Positions 43,563-52,857 are shown, counted from the first letter of the stretch. The stretch is 64,000 bases of DNA from Paenibacillus albus (GCF_003952225.1 NZ_CP034437.1:5876001-5940000); one strand, 5' to 3'. The notes: generated by a model from the sequence alone, not told the origin. Program-made: numbers and translations.

Positions 43563-45476
43563 CTACAGACGGCCGACTTTATAGGTCGGAGCATGTACAA
43601 ACCGCTTCACACCAAGATGCAGCGTAATCTCGCTGCCAGGCAGAAGCGTCACCTCAAGCATGTTATTTTCAATGATGTTTTCCTCCATCCCATCGTCAGC
43701 CGTACCTCTCGCCTTGTACGCGACCGATGAGAACTGATGCTCCCCGAACGCCCCTGCATAGATCGCCAGCTCTCGCTTCTGCGACACGCTGAGATTGACC
43801 AGCTTCACCGTCAAACCTTCCGCATCCATATGCTCTACGAGCGCACCCACATCTGCCGGCAAGCCCGGGCGGCCACGCTCTAGGTCCTCGTATCTGATGC
43901 TCGCCATGAGCAGGCCTCCGTTATAATCCGGCTGCGGTGCACCAAGCGTCAGCTGCGTCAGCCCTTCCGCCGTCACCGGATTGCGTGCCTGCAAATACCA
44001 GTCGCCGTACGTAGACGGGTCCTGCGTATCGTCTCTCATGAATTGCAGCCGTCCATATACTTGTTCGATATTGTACATCAGAATCTCCTCCGGATAATCC
44101 GGATAGTCGCCCTGCAAATAGCTGATCCACGCCTGCTCATGCCCGCCCTGATCTTTCTTGCGAGAAATGTTCACCCGTTCCCATTCCCGCGTCTTGCTAT
44201 TGCGAATCGTCACCAGCCGCGCGAGGTCTGACTCGTCGCGAGACATGTTCCACACGTGAGCGATATACCGTGCGTCCATTGGCAAATATTCGAACCAGCC
44301 GTCATTTACGTACATCTCGCCTTGTTCATTCTTCAGCGCTGGCTCACAGTTGTAGGCCGCCCGCTCGAACGGATCGCCCTTCTTATGCGGTACATACAAC
44401 GTGCCACTGTCGCGGACCCCCAGCTTGATCAGCTGATCGACCTGCGAACGCGGCAGCTCGAGATAGCTGGCATCTTGAAACAACAGCATCGCATTCTGGC
44501 CCGCGATCACCGCTGCATCGCCGACAGTCTCCCAGCCATGCGGCCATGTCCAGCCGTAGTAACCCCCGTACCATTTCCCCCCGTTATGCTCGCCTACTTT
44601 GCCGGACATTCCAACATTATCAGGCAGAATGCCGCCGTTCTGCTCGGTCCGCTCTACCCAGCCGTCCACATAGGTGCGAATCCACGACTTATACTTCTCC
44701 TCGCCTGTCAGCAGATAGGCATTTGCTAGCATCGTTGTCGCAGCCAGATTGACCGCAACATCACCGTAAGCCTGCCTCTCCTTCATCGCAGAGCCCATGA
44801 GCGCCGCTTTGTCATAGTCCTTCAAATCATCGACCGTCTCCACGCCAGGCAAATCATGGAACGGGAGCCCGTACCATTTCTTCCAATCCTCATAAAGCCA
44901 AGGCTCGCCGGAGAAGTTCCGATGGGCCGGCCCTTTGCTGCCGGTATGCGCGCTCTTCAAAATATTGTGCCGCTCATCGTAGTTCGGCGCATCCGGGTCC
45001 TCGTTCATATAGAAGCCAGCGAATCGCTTGGCCCGCTCGATATTCCGCGCATTGGCAGGATCCGCAAGACAGAGCAGGTAGAAGAACAGGTAGCCCTCTC
45101 CTTGATGGAACCAGTCATAGCCTTGCTCATATTCCTTGACGACCATCGGATGACCGTGCCCACTGTCGTAACGCGTGAACTGCTCGGTAATGGCGTCGAA
45201 CTCCTTATGCGACAGATCGAGCAGCCGATCAGCCCCGCCGAGCAAATAGAATAACGGCCAATTGTGGAAGCTCTCATACGCATCATCCAGCGCATCGACT
45301 CCGACGTGATCCTCCTTTGTCGGCCACATTATTGAGCCGTCTGGATGCACATATTTCTCCAACAGCGGATCGATTGCCTCATTCATGAGATCAATCAACT
45401 GTCGCTCCAGAAGCGCCCACTTCGGCGGTTGACCGAATGGCATATCAGCGACGATTGTTTGTGCGCGTCTGTTCAT
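43563..45476 (-). CDS. Unknown 637-aa protein, probable alpha/alpha-barrel carbohydrate-active protein
   Basis: No characterised family recognised. ATG overlaps the creatininase stop (ATGA). No signal peptide, so cytoplasmic. Residues about 20-480 are rich in helices with aromatic and acidic patches (ALDDAYESFHNWPLFYLLGG, EQGYDWFHQGEGYLFFYL, GGKWYGGYYGWTWPHGWE, YVNDGWFEYLPMDARY), which looks like the (alpha/alpha)6 toroid of glycoside hydrolases or epimerases. About 150 beta-rich residues follow. Tight coupling with a creatininase-family hydrolase, an aldo/keto reductase and a Gfo/Idh-like protein supports sugar-derivative catabolism. Enzyme class is inference only. Confidence 0.72.
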   Translation of the reverse strand: MNRRAQTIVADMPFGQPPKWALLERQLIDLMNEAIDPLLEKYVHPDGSIMWPTKEDHVGVDALDDAYESFHNWPLFYLLGGADRLLDLSHKEFDAITEQFTRYDSGHGHPMVVKEYEQGYDWFHQGEGYLFFYLLCLADPANARNIERAKRFAGFYMNEDPDAPNYDERHNILKSAHTGSKGPAHRNFSGEPWLYEDWKKWYGLPFHDLPGVETVDDLKDYDKAALMGSAMKERQAYGDVAVNLAATTMLANAYLLTGEEKYKSWIRTYVDGWVERTEQNGGILPDNVGMSGKVGEHNGGKWYGGYYGWTWPHGWETVGDAAVIAGQNAMLLFQDASYLELPRSQVDQLIKLGVRDSGTLYVPHKKGDPFERAAYNCEPALKNEQGEMYVNDGWFEYLPMDARYIAHVWNMSRDESDLARLVTIRNSKTREWERVNISRKKDQGGHEQAWISYLQGDYPDYPEEILMYNIEQVYGRLQFMRDDTQDPSTYGDWYLQARNPVTAEGLTQLTLGAPQPDYNGGLLMASIRYEDLERGRPGLPADVGALVEHMDAEGLTVKLVNLSVSQKRELAIYAGAFGEHQFSSVAYKARGTADDGMEENIIENNMLEVTLLPGSEITLHLGVKRFVHAPTYKVGRL

Positions 45477-46228
45477 CCTTCTCCTCCTACTCCTGCTTCG
45501 GTGATATGGCGAATCCAGCCCTCTACACAGAGATCGAGCCAGAACCTCGCTTCATCCGCATCTGCTTCCTTCGCATCCAGCAGCCATTCCGGCAGCCGTG
45601 ATTGTTCAATCGTATCCAGTGCCTCTATGCGTACCGTCTCGGGATCAATATGCTGTATGAGCTGCGTTTCTCCTTTACCGGCATGGCCAATCGGCATCGG
45701 TCCCGGGTTGTCCGCCGGATAGCGCAAATACGTATCAATGCCTGCAACCTGAATGGTCGAGAATATATTCGGGTTAGGAAGCGAGCTTGGATCTTGCCAG
45801 CCCCAAGAGTGTCCCCAGCTAAGCGCCTCTTCGCGAGTGAGCTCCGCCGCCGCATGTCTCAGACTCAGCGCCTGCAATCCATCCATGCCCTGATGATGCT
45901 GAACGATATAGATCTGCTTAAAGCCGATCATCCGCAGCCGCTTCAGCAGTTCCTTGGCGTAGGCTTCAAAAGGCGCCGGATCAAAGTCGATCTCTCCGTC
46001 CTCCGGTCCTGCTGCCCACGACATCGTCGGGCCAAACGCAAGCGGCGGAGCCACGACGCACGGAATTCGCTTCTCCACCTCGGCACAAATATGGCTCGCA
46101 ATCATCGCATCCGTCCCGATTGGCAGATGCGGTCCATGATATTCCACAACCCCTGAGCCCATTATGAGCGGCAGGTTATTCTGCACCGCTTCGCGAACCT
46201 GTTCCGGCCGCATACGCGTCAAATACAT
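45473..46228 (-). CDS. Creatininase family protein
   Basis: Metal-dependent amidohydrolase-like protein of 251 aa. ATG at 46228 (MYLTRMRPEQ) with GGGAG eight bases upstream. The metal site is visible in VVEYHGPHLPIGTDAMIA (Glu, His, Asp). PPLAFGPTMSWAAGPED and IVQHHQGMDGLQ follow, the latter in place of the common HGGN. Family members include creatininase, formamide hydrolases of cofactor biosynthesis and mycofactocin-type peptidases (known). It is the first gene of a four-gene operon with sugar oxidoreductases, so it may open a lactam, lactone or amide of a sugar derivative (inference). Confidence 0.85.
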   Translation of the reverse strand: MYLTRMRPEQVREAVQNNLPLIMGSGVVEYHGPHLPIGTDAMIASHICAEVEKRIPCVVAPPLAFGPTMSWAAGPEDGEIDFDPAPFEAYAKELLKRLRMIGFKQIYIVQHHQGMDGLQALSLRHAAAELTREEALSWGHSWGWQDPSSLPNPNIFSTIQVAGIDTYLRYPADNPGPMPIGHAGKGETQLIQHIDPETVRIEALDTIEQSRLPEWLLDAKEADADEARFWLDLCVEGWIRHITEAGVGGEG

Positions 46229-46429
46229 CGACAGGTCTCCCTTCACCTCTTAATCAAGCTTCCTCGCGATTACACTATAGCCTTAGCCCCTATGGCGGCG
46301 ATAGTCACTCTTTGTTACATAAGTGTCTTAAGCGCACATTCGGCAGCAGCTGTACGTATCGAGTGTGTTTAAGCCACCTGGAACCACTATTTAAATGTTG
46401 ACTATTAATAAAAATTGTTAACAAATATC

Positions 46430-46458
46430 TTGTCTAAGCGATTGATTGCGTTTACACT
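46430..46458 (+). promoter_or_regulatory. Promoter with overlapping cre site for GH36 gene
   Basis: TTGTCT (46430-46435), 17 bases, TACACT (46453-46458). Minus-strand TGTAAACGCAATCA (46443-46456) matches the relaxed cre consensus WTGNAANCGNWNNCWW and covers the spacer and -10, a position where CcpA would repress. The start codon is about 37 bases downstream. Confidence 0.62.
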
Positions 46459-46494
46459 AGTGGTGAAGATTGCCAATCCAGGGAGGTTTCAGGC

Positions 46495-48432
46495 GTGAAG
46501 CTACAGCTAGGCAGTCCAACTGCCGACTATTTCAGCGGCGGCAAGGTGCCCTTCTCATTCGTTTACGGCGGAGAGCTAGCGGGTCACAGTAGTATGGAAC
46601 GGTTTGCAATGAGCGAGAAGTCGACGACCAGTGAGGGCGTTACGGTTAACGAGCGTTTGTACGAGGATGAGTTGACAGGACTGCAGTGCAAAGTAGTGAG
46701 CAAAAGCTATTCCGAAGGTATTAGCGAATGGGTTGTATTTTTCCGTAACCCTACGGAAAAGAGCTTACCGATTCTGGAGCAAGTGAAGGCGGTTGACCTG
46801 CAGTATGAGCTGCCGTATTCCAGTGATGCCATTCTTCATTATTCAAAAGGCTCCAGCAATCAATATGATGACTTCATGCCGCAGCGCGTTCAAATGAAGG
46901 ACCGCGAGCTCCATCGCTTCTCGCCAGTAGGAGGTCGTTCTTCCAACGGTGTCCTGCCCTTCTTCAACGTGCAGCAGGAAGATCAAGGACTCATCATCGC
47001 GATTGGCTGGTCAGGACAATGGTCGGCTGAGCTGACTTGCCCCTCCCATAACCGTTTGACCCTTCGTGCCGGGCAAGCCCAGCTTCGCCTCTCCTTGCAG
47101 CCGGGGGAAGAGATTCGCTTGCCGAGCATCGTCCTTGTACCTTGGTTAGGGAGCCGAATGGACGGACAGAACAAGCTTCGCCGCTTTATCATGTCGCACA
47201 AAACGCCGAAAGTGGACGGCACGCCCATTACTGGACCGATCACAGTCGGCTCATGGGGCGGAACGGAGGCAGCTGTCCACCTGAACCGGATTCGCGCCGT
47301 GAAGGAGCTGGCGTTGCCTTATAGTCACTATTGGGTCGATGCAGGCTGGTATGGCGCTGCGGACAGCGACACCTCCGACGAGTTTACCGGAGAATGGTAT
47401 CGCCAAGCCGGCGATTGGAACTATCACCGGAAGTATTACCCGGACGGCATTAAGGTCGTCAGCGACGCGGTTCGCGAAGCCGGTATGAAGTTTCTGCTGT
47501 GGATGGAGCCGGAACGCGCCATATACGGCAAACCGATTACACTTGAGCATCCAGAGTGGTACGTCGGCAAAAAGGTTGAAGGTGAAAGTGTGCTGCTCAA
47601 TCTCGGGCAGCCGGAAGCGTTGGAATGGCTGATCGGGATGATCTCGGGTCTCATCGCCGAGCACGGCATCGAGCTGTTCCGCCAGGACTTTAACTTCAAC
47701 CCGCTTCCCTACTGGGAAAGCCTCGATACGCCGGATCGCATCGGCGCTGCCGAAGCGCATTATGTGCAAGGGCTGTACACGTTCTGGGATGAGCTGCTGC
47801 TTCGGCACCCCGGCCTTATTATTGATAACTGCGCAAGCGGCGGGCGCCGAATTGATATCGAGACGACATCGCGCAGCATCCCGCTCTGGCGAAGCGATGT
47901 GCAGTGCGTCCCTTGTGACCCGATTGCCGCGCAGACGCATGGCTTCGGCTTATCGCATTGGATTCCGCTCAGCGGAACAGCAGCGCGGTCCTCTGCGCCG
48001 TATGACGGGCGAAGCATTCTCGCAGCAGCCGCCGGCCTATCCCCGTACTTCCAGGCGGATGGTAACGTCGTACCGGATTTCCCGGTTGATGAGCTTCGCG
48101 ATCGGCTGCAAGAATACAACCGGGCAAGCACGCTCTTTGCCGGCGATTTCTACCCGCTCACGGATTGCACGATCTCGCCGCAGGCATGGCTGGCGTATCA
48201 GCTGGATCGCCCAGACTTGGGGCAAGGGATCGTCGCTGCTTTCCGCAGGCAAGAGAGCCCCTTTGTAACAGCGGTTTTTCAGCTGCAAGGCATTGATACA
48301 GAGGCGAATTACGAGCTGGAAGACGCGGATACGAAAGAAATCCAAGTCATTCACGGATCTGCACTGCAATCACTGCAGGTGGAGATCGGGGAATACAGGC
48401 AGAGCAAGCTGTATTTTTATCGTAAGCAGTAA
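46495..48432 (+). CDS. Alpha-galactosidase, GH36 family
   Basis: Cytoplasmic retaining glycosidase of 645 aa that would release galactose from alpha-galactosides such as melibiose or raffinose. GTG start with GGGAGG eight bases upstream. An N-terminal beta-sandwich (1 to about 240) is followed by the TIM barrel: VGSWGGTEAAVHLNRI, YWVDAGWYG, FLLWMEPERAI, nucleophile Asp398 in LFRQDFNFNP, CASGGRRIDIE, acid/base Asp468 in WRSDVQC. A C-terminal beta domain ends the protein. It is shorter than Bacillus/E. coli-type GH36 (about 720), so specificity could differ. Catabolite repression is likely from the cre site. Confidence 0.9.
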   Translation: MKLQLGSPTADYFSGGKVPFSFVYGGELAGHSSMERFAMSEKSTTSEGVTVNERLYEDELTGLQCKVVSKSYSEGISEWVVFFRNPTEKSLPILEQVKAVDLQYELPYSSDAILHYSKGSSNQYDDFMPQRVQMKDRELHRFSPVGGRSSNGVLPFFNVQQEDQGLIIAIGWSGQWSAELTCPSHNRLTLRAGQAQLRLSLQPGEEIRLPSIVLVPWLGSRMDGQNKLRRFIMSHKTPKVDGTPITGPITVGSWGGTEAAVHLNRIRAVKELALPYSHYWVDAGWYGAADSDTSDEFTGEWYRQAGDWNYHRKYYPDGIKVVSDAVREAGMKFLLWMEPERAIYGKPITLEHPEWYVGKKVEGESVLLNLGQPEALEWLIGMISGLIAEHGIELFRQDFNFNPLPYWESLDTPDRIGAAEAHYVQGLYTFWDELLLRHPGLIIDNCASGGRRIDIETTSRSIPLWRSDVQCVPCDPIAAQTHGFGLSHWIPLSGTAARSSAPYDGRSILAAAAGLSPYFQADGNVVPDFPVDELRDRLQEYNRASTLFAGDFYPLTDCTISPQAWLAYQLDRPDLGQGIVAAFRRQESPFVTAVFQLQGIDTEANYELEDADTKEIQVIHGSALQSLQVEIGEYRQSKLYFYRKQ

Positions 48433-48477
48433 CAGTAAAGTGCGGCTTTACGCGGTGAGCGGGTTTGGTTTTGAGGC

Positions 48478-48885
48478 TGAGAGAGCGTATATGTGCTCTC
48501 AGCTGCTGTTGGGGTTGAGGTTGGCGTTGAGAGAACGTATCTGTTCTCTCAGCGCCATTTTTGTGTGGTCTGCTGGTGCGCTCTGTTCTGAGAGAACGTA
48601 TATGTTCTCTCGGTGGTTTTTGGGGTTAGTTTTCGTGCCGAGAGTACGTATTTGTTCTCTCGCTGCCTAATCGGCGCGGGGGAGCACTTTTCTTCAAGTG
48701 AGAGAGGCTTTTGCCTCTCTCAGCAGTGAATTCGCGTCGTTGGCGCGAGTGAGAGCGGCTTTTCCCGCTCTCAGCAGCCGAATCGGCGCGGGAAGGCACT
48801 TTTCTGCAAGTGAGAGAGGCTTTTGCCTCTCTAAGCAGTGAAATCGCATCGACGGCGCGAGTGAGAGCGGCTATTCCCGCTCTCA
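48478..48885. repeat. Array of eight GAGAG-type hairpins with covarying stems
   Basis: Inverted repeats at about 48479-48501, 48528-48551, 48590-48611, 48639-48662, 48699-48722, 48750-48773, 48813-48832 and 48862-48885. Stems change in step on both arms: GAGAGC/GCTCTC, TGAGAGAAC/GTTCTCTCA, TGAGAGAGGC/GCCTCTCTCA, TGAGAGCGG/CCGCTCTCA. The last four form two copies of an about 110-base higher-order unit (48672-48779 and 48782-48892) with similar spacers. No gene lies in 48433-48912. Same family as 3143-3328. Confidence 0.9.
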
Positions 48886-48912
48886 GCAGCCGAATCTGCG
48901 AGTACTTCGCCA

Positions 48913-50058
48913 TCACTCCGTGACACCGAAGCTCTTGATACTTGTCTTCAAGTTGACACGGACATCCGCATTGGAGAAAGCTTCTTCCCATTCATTCTGA
49001 ACGGCTTTCCAATGCTTGTACTGATACGCCCGGGCGTAGAGGCCGAATCCGAACGGATCAACTGATTTCGACTGACATTTCTGTATCAACCCATTGAATT
49101 GCTTCGTGAAATAAGCCGATATCATCTTCTCTACAGTGGACTTCTGGTCCCTGTTAAAGTTCGAATTCTCCGTCTGTACGTCGGTAATGACAATGTTAAG
49201 CTGCACATCGATATCAAACCGGAACTTGCCATTCGACATGGATGAATGTATGTTCCTCTTGTACGTAGCGATATCGAATGAAATAGCGCTTTTGAGCGTA
49301 CTCTCATTCTCATTGTCGCTATCCTCCGAATTCGCTGTAGATTTCAGCTCCATGGTGAGAGAGGGTATGCCGTGTATTTGATCTTGCAAAAGCAGCAGCA
49401 GCGTACTTTCCTGCAGCGACAGCCGGGCGACCAGCGCATCGTTCTTATTAAGCAGCGCAGTGCCTTTCACGAAGATTTCATCTTTCTCTTTTCTAATGAG
49501 CGATAAGGAAGGCGTCATGCCCTTCTCCTTCATCTGGCGGCGCAGCTCCTGCATATTCGTTAAGACCGTAATATTGGTTATATGCGCGGTATCAATAAGC
49601 TTACTCATATGTAAGGACAACCGCGGTTTATCCGCTGGCTTAAACGCAAATATCTCTTTTATCGCTCCGTCCACGATGATCACCCGCGGCGTTTCAGTCA
49701 GCTTCGGCATCCGATAGAACATATCTAATAACTTAAACCAGTCCTGCTGCTGAAGCAATCGCGTTCCGATCAGAATCGTCTGGAGCTTCCCGCCGGTCGT
49801 GATCCCGGTTAATACCGCATCAAATTTGCTCCTTGCAAGCCGTACCGAATCGGCGGCTACCGCTACCGATTCTGACTTTTCCTTCGCTTCTTTAGAAAAG
49901 ACAGGGCTTTGCGCATAAATCATGAGCTTACCGTTCTCGTCCACATCCAGCCCCAGCATGAGCACAATCGAGGCATCCTCTAAATTCATTTGATCATAGC
50001 AGCCGGGGAGCAGCAGAATACCTAATACAAGGATCGTGATCCGACATAACCGACTCAT
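48913..50058 (-). CDS. Spore germination receptor subunit C (Ger(x)C family lipoprotein)
   Basis: Third subunit of a GerA-type nutrient receptor in the spore inner membrane, 381 aa. ATG at 50058 (MSRLCRITIL) overlaps the gerB-type stop as ATGA. Signal sequence with lipobox LPGC (Cys20) followed by YDQMNLEDASIVLMLGLDVDENGKL, the standard GerC start. The three-domain GerC layout is of normal length (FILIGTRLL-like ILIGTRLLQQQDW; a conserved last domain with YFTKQFNGLIQKCQ...DPFGFGLYARA). The nutrient germinant is unknown. Confidence 0.9.
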   Translation of the reverse strand: MSRLCRITILVLGILLLPGCYDQMNLEDASIVLMLGLDVDENGKLMIYAQSPVFSKEAKEKSESVAVAADSVRLARSKFDAVLTGITTGGKLQTILIGTRLLQQQDWFKLLDMFYRMPKLTETPRVIIVDGAIKEIFAFKPADKPRLSLHMSKLIDTAHITNITVLTNMQELRRQMKEKGMTPSLSLIRKEKDEIFVKGTALLNKNDALVARLSLQESTLLLLLQDQIHGIPSLTMELKSTANSEDSDNENESTLKSAISFDIATYKRNIHSSMSNGKFRFDIDVQLNIVITDVQTENSNFNRDQKSTVEKMISAYFTKQFNGLIQKCQSKSVDPFGFGLYARAYQYKHWKAVQNEWEEAFSNADVRVNLKTSIKSFGVTE

Positions 50059-51149
50059 CTGATCGCCCCCTTTTGACGGACCAGACTCGTATAAACGAGT
50101 AGCAAGAAAGGAAAGACAAATGCCAGCGCCCATCCGAATTGGCCGAAATGCTTCAACATATGCGCCATCCACAGAAAGGAAGGCTTAAAGAAAGTGATAA
50201 ACAAGATCATCCCGATGAAAGTAAGCTTCACAAAGAGCTTATGGTCCTGCATTCCCGCCAGCTTGCTGAGCCCGAATGTCCCCGCGTACAAATAATGCGT
50301 CCACACTCTGATTGCCAAGAAGACATATGCCACTAGAGCGATAATTTCGACGCGCTCCAGAAAGCGAAACTCCATGACCTTCAACAATTTAAGCGTCGGA
50401 TATTGATAGGACGTAATATCATCAGGCGAGAAGAAAAGAAAGGATATGACTGTGACAACCATGTAGATGAGCAGCGTCATGCTATTGGCGATAATAATGC
50501 CCACAGCCGCTTTCTCTTTGTGCTTCAAGAATGGATAGAGAACGAAGCAGATCTCAAAGCCAAGAAATGAAAGCCCCGTCGTGCTCGTTGCTTTCAGAAC
50601 AGGTCCCCAGCCTTCCTTCAGCATCGGCAGCAAATGCAGCCAATGGGTATCCTTCAAGGGATACATATAGAGGAGCGCCATCCACAAGAAGCACCAGAAA
50701 CTAATTTCCGCATAGCGGCCGAGAACGCGAATCTTATTCCGGGCAAGCATATACGTAGGTAGTAGAAACAGAATCACCAGCATGAAGTTCGGCGTATTCG
50801 CGAGCAGCTCGATTTTGAAAAAACCGACCAAGGATACAAACGCTACAAAGAAGCCGAATAGAAAATATACGGCTATCCCCGCATTCATGATAGCGCCTAG
50901 TACGTTACCAAAGTACCGAGGAATCAGATCGTACACCGTTTGATCCGGGTGCTTCTTCATGACTTGAACGATAAACAAGCTGGCAATAACGGCAAGCGCC
51001 CAGCCGAACAGGAGAGATATCCAGCCGTCCGTACCGGCGCTCTTCGCTAAATCCGTAGGAAGCGACAGCAATCCGAAGCCGATCTGCGAGCCATGAATCA
51101 TGAAGATGTATTGAAACAGCGTGATGTCATTCAGCGCGTACTTCTTCAA
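50055..51149 (-). CDS. Spore germination receptor subunit B (GerAB/endospore permease family)
   Basis: APC-superfamily-like membrane protein of 364 aa with about ten hydrophobic segments; it is thought to bind the germinant. TTG start overlapping the gerA-type stop (TTGA), with GAGGTGG eight bases upstream. The first TM region reads FQYIFMIHGSQIGFGLLSLP, the typical GerB opening, and LIPRYFGNVLGAIMN is the next conserved stretch. It lies between gerA- and gerC-type genes with four-base overlaps on both sides. Confidence 0.92.
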   Translation of the reverse strand: MKKYALNDITLFQYIFMIHGSQIGFGLLSLPTDLAKSAGTDGWISLLFGWALAVIASLFIVQVMKKHPDQTVYDLIPRYFGNVLGAIMNAGIAVYFLFGFFVAFVSLVGFFKIELLANTPNFMLVILFLLPTYMLARNKIRVLGRYAEISFWCFLWMALLYMYPLKDTHWLHLLPMLKEGWGPVLKATSTTGLSFLGFEICFVLYPFLKHKEKAAVGIIIANSMTLLIYMVVTVISFLFFSPDDITSYQYPTLKLLKVMEFRFLERVEIIALVAYVFLAIRVWTHYLYAGTFGLSKLAGMQDHKLFVKLTFIGMILFITFFKPSFLWMAHMLKHFGQFGWALAFVFPFLLLVYTSLVRQKGAIR

Positions 51150-52693
51150 CGATTTCCACCTCGATTTGTGCCATTGCCATGCCTGCGCTGCTGAATCGGA
51201 TTTGAGCTTAAAGGCCTCTTAATCATTTTCCACATCGGCAGCCGAATGATCGAATCCTTCATATCCGAGAACCGAAGCGGACCGAACGGTGAGAAATAAG
51301 GGGTTCCGAGCGATTCAAGCGCGATCAAATGTCCGAGCACCACAAGCATGCCGATGCCCACTCCCAGCAGTCCATAAAGAAAGGCGGCAAGCATCATCGG
51401 GAAGCGAATGAGCCGGATCGCCGCGGACATGTCATTATTCGGGATAATAAACGATGACAACGCTGTAAGTGACACGACAATAACCATAATATTGCTGACA
51501 ACTCCCGCCTGCACGGTCGCTTGTCCAATTACGATCGCGCCAACGATGCCCACCGTCTGACCGATTGGCGCCGGAAGCCTGATCCCCGCCTCCTTCAGCA
51601 TTTCGAGCGTGAGCTCCATAATCAAAGCCTCTACGATAGGCGGAAACGGAACGCCTTGCCTCGATTGACCTACCGACAACAGCAGCTTCAGAGGGATGAC
51701 TTCGAAATTGTACGAAATGACGGCGATATAGAAGGCGGGCAGGAAAATGGTAAGGAAGAACGCTGCAAACCGCAGAAGCCGAATAAACGATGAAACCTGC
51801 CACCGGATGCTGTAATCGTCAACGCTTTGGAAGAACATGGCGAAATTAGCCGGACCGATCAGCACCTCGGGCGATTTATCGACCACCATCGCCAGCCTGC
51901 CCTGCAAGATTTGCGAAGCGACGGAATCCGGACGTTCTGTCGACGTGAATTGAGGGAACGGCGAGTACGGATTATCCTCGATGTATTCTTCCAGTTCGCC
52001 GGAGGAGAGAATGGCATCGATATCTACTCGCTTAATCCGCTCGACCAATTCCTGCAGCACTTCCGGATTCGCCACATCGGCTAAATATAAAATGCTGACC
52101 GTGGTCATTCCCCGCTCGCCGACCTGCATTTCGATCATTTTCATTTCCCGGTTCGGGATGTATCGCCTGATGAGCGCGATATTCTGGCTGCTTGTTTCTA
52201 CGAAGCCTTGATGAGCACCCTTGAGCGAAGCCTCCAATTGCGGATCTTCAATGGCCCTCTGCGGCCATCCGTGCGTGCATAGTAAGTAAGCTGTGCCCGT
52301 ATTCTCTACGAGCAAGATACTATATCCCTGCAATATTGCCTTCTCGATTTGATAGAGATCCGTCTCTGTCTTCATGCGCCCAACGGTAACGATATTTTCA
52401 ATCTGAGGATCTACCGCCGTTTCATGCATAAGCGGCCGGAGCACATCATGATTGATGGATACCTTGTCTGTTAAACTATCCAGATAGATGAGCGCGGCTC
52501 GTTCACCGCTCGCTTTGATCGGGATACGGCGCGTAACTAAATCTGGTGACTGACTGAGGCGTGCCTGCAATTCCTTAATATTGGTTTCCAAATCCATAAC
52601 GAGCGGCTGAGCCGCCCCTGAATGGACAGGCGGAGGTGATGACGGCTTATGCCGCCGGCGCTTCCCTCTCAGAATGCTGCGAAAGAATCCCAT
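51146..52693 (-). CDS. Spore germination receptor subunit A (GerA family)
   Basis: First subunit of a GerA-type receptor, 515 aa. ATG at 52693 (MGFFRSILRG) with GAGGTGG seven bases upstream. A soluble N-terminal part to about residue 275 includes ERAALIYLDSLTDK, NTGTAYLLCTHGWPQRAIEDP, GAHQGFVETSSQNIALIRRYI. A membrane part with about five segments contains the characteristic PFPPIVEALIMELTLEMLKEAGIRLPAPIG and FSPFGPLRFSDMKDSIIRLP. A possible sigma-G promoter lies 40-70 bases upstream. Confidence 0.93.
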   Translation of the reverse strand: MGFFRSILRGKRRRHKPSSPPPVHSGAAQPLVMDLETNIKELQARLSQSPDLVTRRIPIKASGERAALIYLDSLTDKVSINHDVLRPLMHETAVDPQIENIVTVGRMKTETDLYQIEKAILQGYSILLVENTGTAYLLCTHGWPQRAIEDPQLEASLKGAHQGFVETSSQNIALIRRYIPNREMKMIEMQVGERGMTTVSILYLADVANPEVLQELVERIKRVDIDAILSSGELEEYIEDNPYSPFPQFTSTERPDSVASQILQGRLAMVVDKSPEVLIGPANFAMFFQSVDDYSIRWQVSSFIRLLRFAAFFLTIFLPAFYIAVISYNFEVIPLKLLLSVGQSRQGVPFPPIVEALIMELTLEMLKEAGIRLPAPIGQTVGIVGAIVIGQATVQAGVVSNIMVIVVSLTALSSFIIPNNDMSAAIRLIRFPMMLAAFLYGLLGVGIGMLVVLGHLIALESLGTPYFSPFGPLRFSDMKDSIIRLPMWKMIKRPLSSNPIQQRRHGNGTNRGGNR

Positions 52694-52731
52694 TACCGTA
52701 CCACCTCTTCGAATAAAGTCTGCGCTAGAAT

Positions 52732-52761
52732 TATTGTGCGTCGGAATGGATAATTTATGCA
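52732..52761 (-). promoter_or_regulatory. Candidate forespore sigma-G promoter of the minus-strand ger operon
   Basis: On the minus strand TGCATA (52756-52761), a 17-base spacer, then CACAATA (52732-52738). This fits the sigma-G consensus (TGNATA, CATNNTA) with one mismatch in the -10, and the ATG of the gerA-type gene is about 38 bases downstream. gerA operons are sigma-G dependent in Bacillus (known). Confidence 0.55.
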
Positions 52762-52806
52762 TTTGGAGATCCGCCAGAGCAAGCCCGGTTGAGGCTAATC
52801 AGCAAA

Positions 52807-52852
52807 TAAAAAAAGCGACCGTTCCCTGCTGCGTACGGGGAAACGATCGCCT
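52807..52852 (-). terminator. Terminator after PhnP-like gene
   Basis: On the minus strand GCGATCGTTTCCC pairs with GGGAACGGTCGC around an 11-base loop and is followed by seven T. Confidence 0.9.
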
Positions 52853-52857
52853 GTTAA

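Noticed and set aside
48478-48885. CRISPR or a row of transcription terminators
   Set aside because: Units differ in stem sequence, spacers are related to each other, there are no cas genes and the hairpins lack T tracts.
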